5,945 nt of DNA from a bacterium. Its GTDB lineage: Bacteria; Atribacterota; JS1; SB-45; 34-128. The DNA is taken from NCBI GenBank assembly GCA_018894595.1, contig JAHIPN010000431.1:1-5945 (forward strand). Direction: 5' to 3'. Below are positions 4,449-5,945 of the stretch, piece after piece. The position numbers and the translations under genes are program-made. Each line of letters starts with the position of its first letter. Within the stretch, counting starts at the first letter, position 1. The notes beneath the pieces are model-generated. The model did no database searches. It saw only the letters and a list, made by a program, of their open reading frames with translations, and was not told where the DNA came from.

Positions 4449-5945
4449 TAATCTATATCCCTCTCCCAAGCTTTTTTAAGTTGCTCCACTTCTATATCAA
4501 TCAGATTATCAATCTTCAAACTATTTCCTTCAACTTTCCCCAATATCTGAATTGGAGCTTCATATTTATTAACAATTCCTTTTAAGGAATCTAAGTTCTT
4601 TACAGGAAGGGAAACTACAATTCGGGATTGGGTCTCACCAAAAAGCAGAGCATCGTTTCTAATATTGGTATTATTTATTTTTACTTTTGCTCCCTTCTTT
4701 CCTGTAATACAACATTCAGCTAAGGTTACAGCTAATCCTCCATCAGCACAATCATGAGCAGAAGATATAATTCCGGCTTGAATACTTTCCCTGCAGGCAT
4801 CCTGTACTGATTTTTCTAAGCTCAAATCAATTTGAGGAGGCAAACCTTTCTCTAAAGCATGGAAAACCTTTAAATACTCACTGCCACCTATTTCTTCTTT
4901 GTTCTCTCCTATAAGAGCAATTAAGTCACCGTCATTCTTAAATGATATGGTGCAAAGCTGATCGCAATCTTCAATAATTCCAGCCATACCAATTATGGGA
5001 GTAGGGTAAATGGCTTCCCCATTGCTTTCATTATTTAAACTAACGTTACCGCTAATTACCGGGACTCCCAATGCCTCGCAGGCTTCACTAATTCCCTTGA
5101 CCGATTCTTCCAGCTGCCAGAATATCTCTTCTTTTTCCGGATTTCCAAAATTAAGATTATCGGTTACTGCCATTGGTAAAGCACCTTTACAGGAAAGATT
5201 ACGTGCTGCTTCAGCAACTGTAATTTCTCCTCCCACAAAAGGATCAAGATAACAGTATCTTCCGTTGCCGTCTGTAGTAAAAGCAATTCCTCTTTTGCTT
5301 CCTTTTATCTTTAATACGCCCGCATCGTCTCCCGGAAATAATAAAACCTCAGTACCTTCAGCACTTATTTTTTTATTGTCTTTATAAATCCATTCTTTAC
5401 TGCAAATATTGGGAGATGCTAATATTTTTAATAATGCGTGATTTAAATCTTCCGGCTGGGTGATTTTTTTTAAATCTAACTTTTGTATCTCTTTGAGTTT
5501 ACCGGGAATTTTTCCCTGATAATAACGGATTGGAATATTTTCTGCTAAAGATTTTGCTGGCACTTCCCCGACTATTTTTTCTCCATCTTTTAGACGCAAA
5601 ACACCATCAGAAGTTACTTTTCCTATTATTGTATATTCTATACCCCACTTATTAAATATCTTTCCTATTTCATCCTCGCTATCTTTTTTAGCAATTAATA
5701 GCATCCTTTCCTGCGTTTCAGAGAGCATAATCTCCCTTGGAGTAATGTCTTCTTCTTTTCTGGGAACCAGGGAAAGATCTAATTCTATTCCACGATTTCC
5801 CTTGCTGGCCATTTCACAGGTAGAACTTACTAATCCAGCTGCTCCTAAATCCTGCATCCCTAAAACAAGTCTCTTTTTTGCTATCTCCAAACATGCTTCT
5901 ATTAATTTTTTTTCTAAAAAGGGATTACCCTGAGGAATAGGAGGA
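4448..5945 (-). CDS. purL: Phosphoribosylformylglycinamidine synthase subunit PurL, C-terminal two thirds (5' end outside window)
   Basis: PurL makes FGAM from FGAR, ATP and ammonia (step 4 of purine synthesis, cytosolic). The reading frame is open to the right edge; about 498 residues are visible against roughly 740 in small-type PurL, so about 240 N-terminal residues are missing. Numbered from the first visible codon, the end of the first PurM-like half shows QDLGAAGL (31-38), EMASKG (44-49) and LSETQERML (74-82). The second half shows YCYLDPFVGGEITVAEAARN (about 230-249), the segment ending TDNLNFGNPE (to 270), ISGNVSLNNES (297-307), SAHDCADGGLAVTLAEC (395-411) and LFGETQSRI (434-442). The last two mirror the first-half motifs, the internal duplication known for this family. 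The protein ends soon after the last PurM-like domain with no glutaminase domain, so by family knowledge it needs separate PurQ and PurS, probably encoded upstream. A TTG at 5890 is an internal Leu codon, not the start. The TAA stop overlaps the purF ATG by one base, suggesting translational coupling. Confidence 0.97.
   Translation of the reverse strand, partial: PPIPQGNPFLEKKLIEACLEIAKKRLVLGMQDLGAAGLVSSTCEMASKGNRGIELDLSLVPRKEEDITPREIMLSETQERMLLIAKKDSEDEIGKIFNKWGIEYTIIGKVTSDGVLRLKDGEKIVGEVPAKSLAENIPIRYYQGKIPGKLKEIQKLDLKKITQPEDLNHALLKILASPNICSKEWIYKDNKKISAEGTEVLLFPGDDAGVLKIKGSKRGIAFTTDGNGRYCYLDPFVGGEITVAEAARNLSCKGALPMAVTDNLNFGNPEKEEIFWQLEESVKGISEACEALGVPVISGNVSLNNESNGEAIYPTPIIGMAGIIEDCDQLCTISFKNDGDLIALIGENKEEIGGSEYLKVFHALEKGLPPQIDLSLEKSVQDACRESIQAGIISSAHDCADGGLAVTLAECCITGKKGAKVKINNTNIRNDALLFGETQSRIVVSLPVKNLDSLKGIVNKYEAPIQILGKVEGNSLKIDNLIDIEVEQLKKAWERDID
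4459..4467 (-). promoter_or_regulatory. Ribosome binding site of purF
   Basis: The minus strand reads GGGAGAGGG, ending 10 nt before the ATG at 4448, within the last codons of purL. It supports ATG 4448 over the in-frame TTG at 4469, which overlaps this site and has only a GGAG 14 nt away. The spacing is slightly long, so the choice is likely but not certain. Confidence 0.65.

Larger units (their letters stand above)
1..5945 (-). other. De novo purine biosynthesis operon purL-purF-purM-purN-purD (partial at both ends)
   Basis: Five same-strand pathway genes follow each other with junctions of -1 (purL/purF), 227 (purF/purM), 47 (purM/purN) and 31 nt (purN/purD). No U-rich intrinsic terminator was found between them, so a single transcript entering from the right is the simplest reading. 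Only the purF/purM junction is loose enough to doubt this. The transcription start and any purine-responsive control (PurR boxes or a purine riboswitch) would be upstream of purL and are not in the window. Confidence 0.85.

Noticed and set aside
5745..5890. PurL starting at the TTG at 5890
   Set aside because: The frame stays open to the window edge, and the upstream residues PPIPQGNPFLEKKLIEAC match the usual PurL sequence just before this point, so the TTG is an internal leucine codon.
1..5945. A novel defence, mobile or biosynthetic system
   Set aside because: Every coding stretch is accounted for by five well-known purine enzymes with intact motifs. Only the repeats are unexplained.

Overview
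The window is a stretch of a bacterial de novo purine (IMP) biosynthesis operon. All genes lie on the minus strand, so transcription runs from the right edge to the left: purL (5' end beyond the right edge), purF, purM, purN, purD (3' end beyond the left edge). These genes supply steps 1 (PurF), 2 (PurD), 3 (PurN), 4 (PurL) and 5 (PurM) of the pathway from PRPP to aminoimidazole ribonucleotide. No complete plus-strand gene, RNA gene, insertion sequence or CRISPR array is visible.

The DNA is AT-rich, with GC in the high 30s per cent by eye. The gene order resembles the purQ-L-F-M-N-H-D part of Bacillus/Clostridium-type operons. PurL has no fused glutaminase domain (the small PurL that works with separate PurS and PurQ), and PurF has the four cysteines of the [4Fe-4S] type. 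The source could be a low-GC Firmicute or an uncultured, deeply branching bacterium such as Atribacterota. The repeat-rich spacers make me lean to the latter, but this is only inference.

Layout, right to left: purL (5945-4448, partial) overlaps purF (4448-3093) by one base in a TAATG junction. A 227-nt gap (3092-2866) then follows, packed with three palindromes, a tandem heptamer and a degenerate AGATAC-type repeat. Next come purM (2865-1837), a 47-nt gap containing most of a 39-bp palindrome that also supplies the purM stop codon, purN (1789-1187), a 31-nt gap, and purD (1155-1, partial). purH, which sits between purN and purD in Bacillus subtilis, is absent here.

The genes are ordinary and well conserved. 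The unusual content is the repeats, which look like small dispersed palindromic elements lodged in an otherwise compact operon. They create open reading frame continuous with purM and purN, so the longest-ORF starts of both genes (2931 and 1837) are probably false. I see no sign of a new multi-gene system. No promoter, riboswitch or intrinsic terminator can be supported inside the window; the operon promoter should lie upstream of purL, off the right edge.
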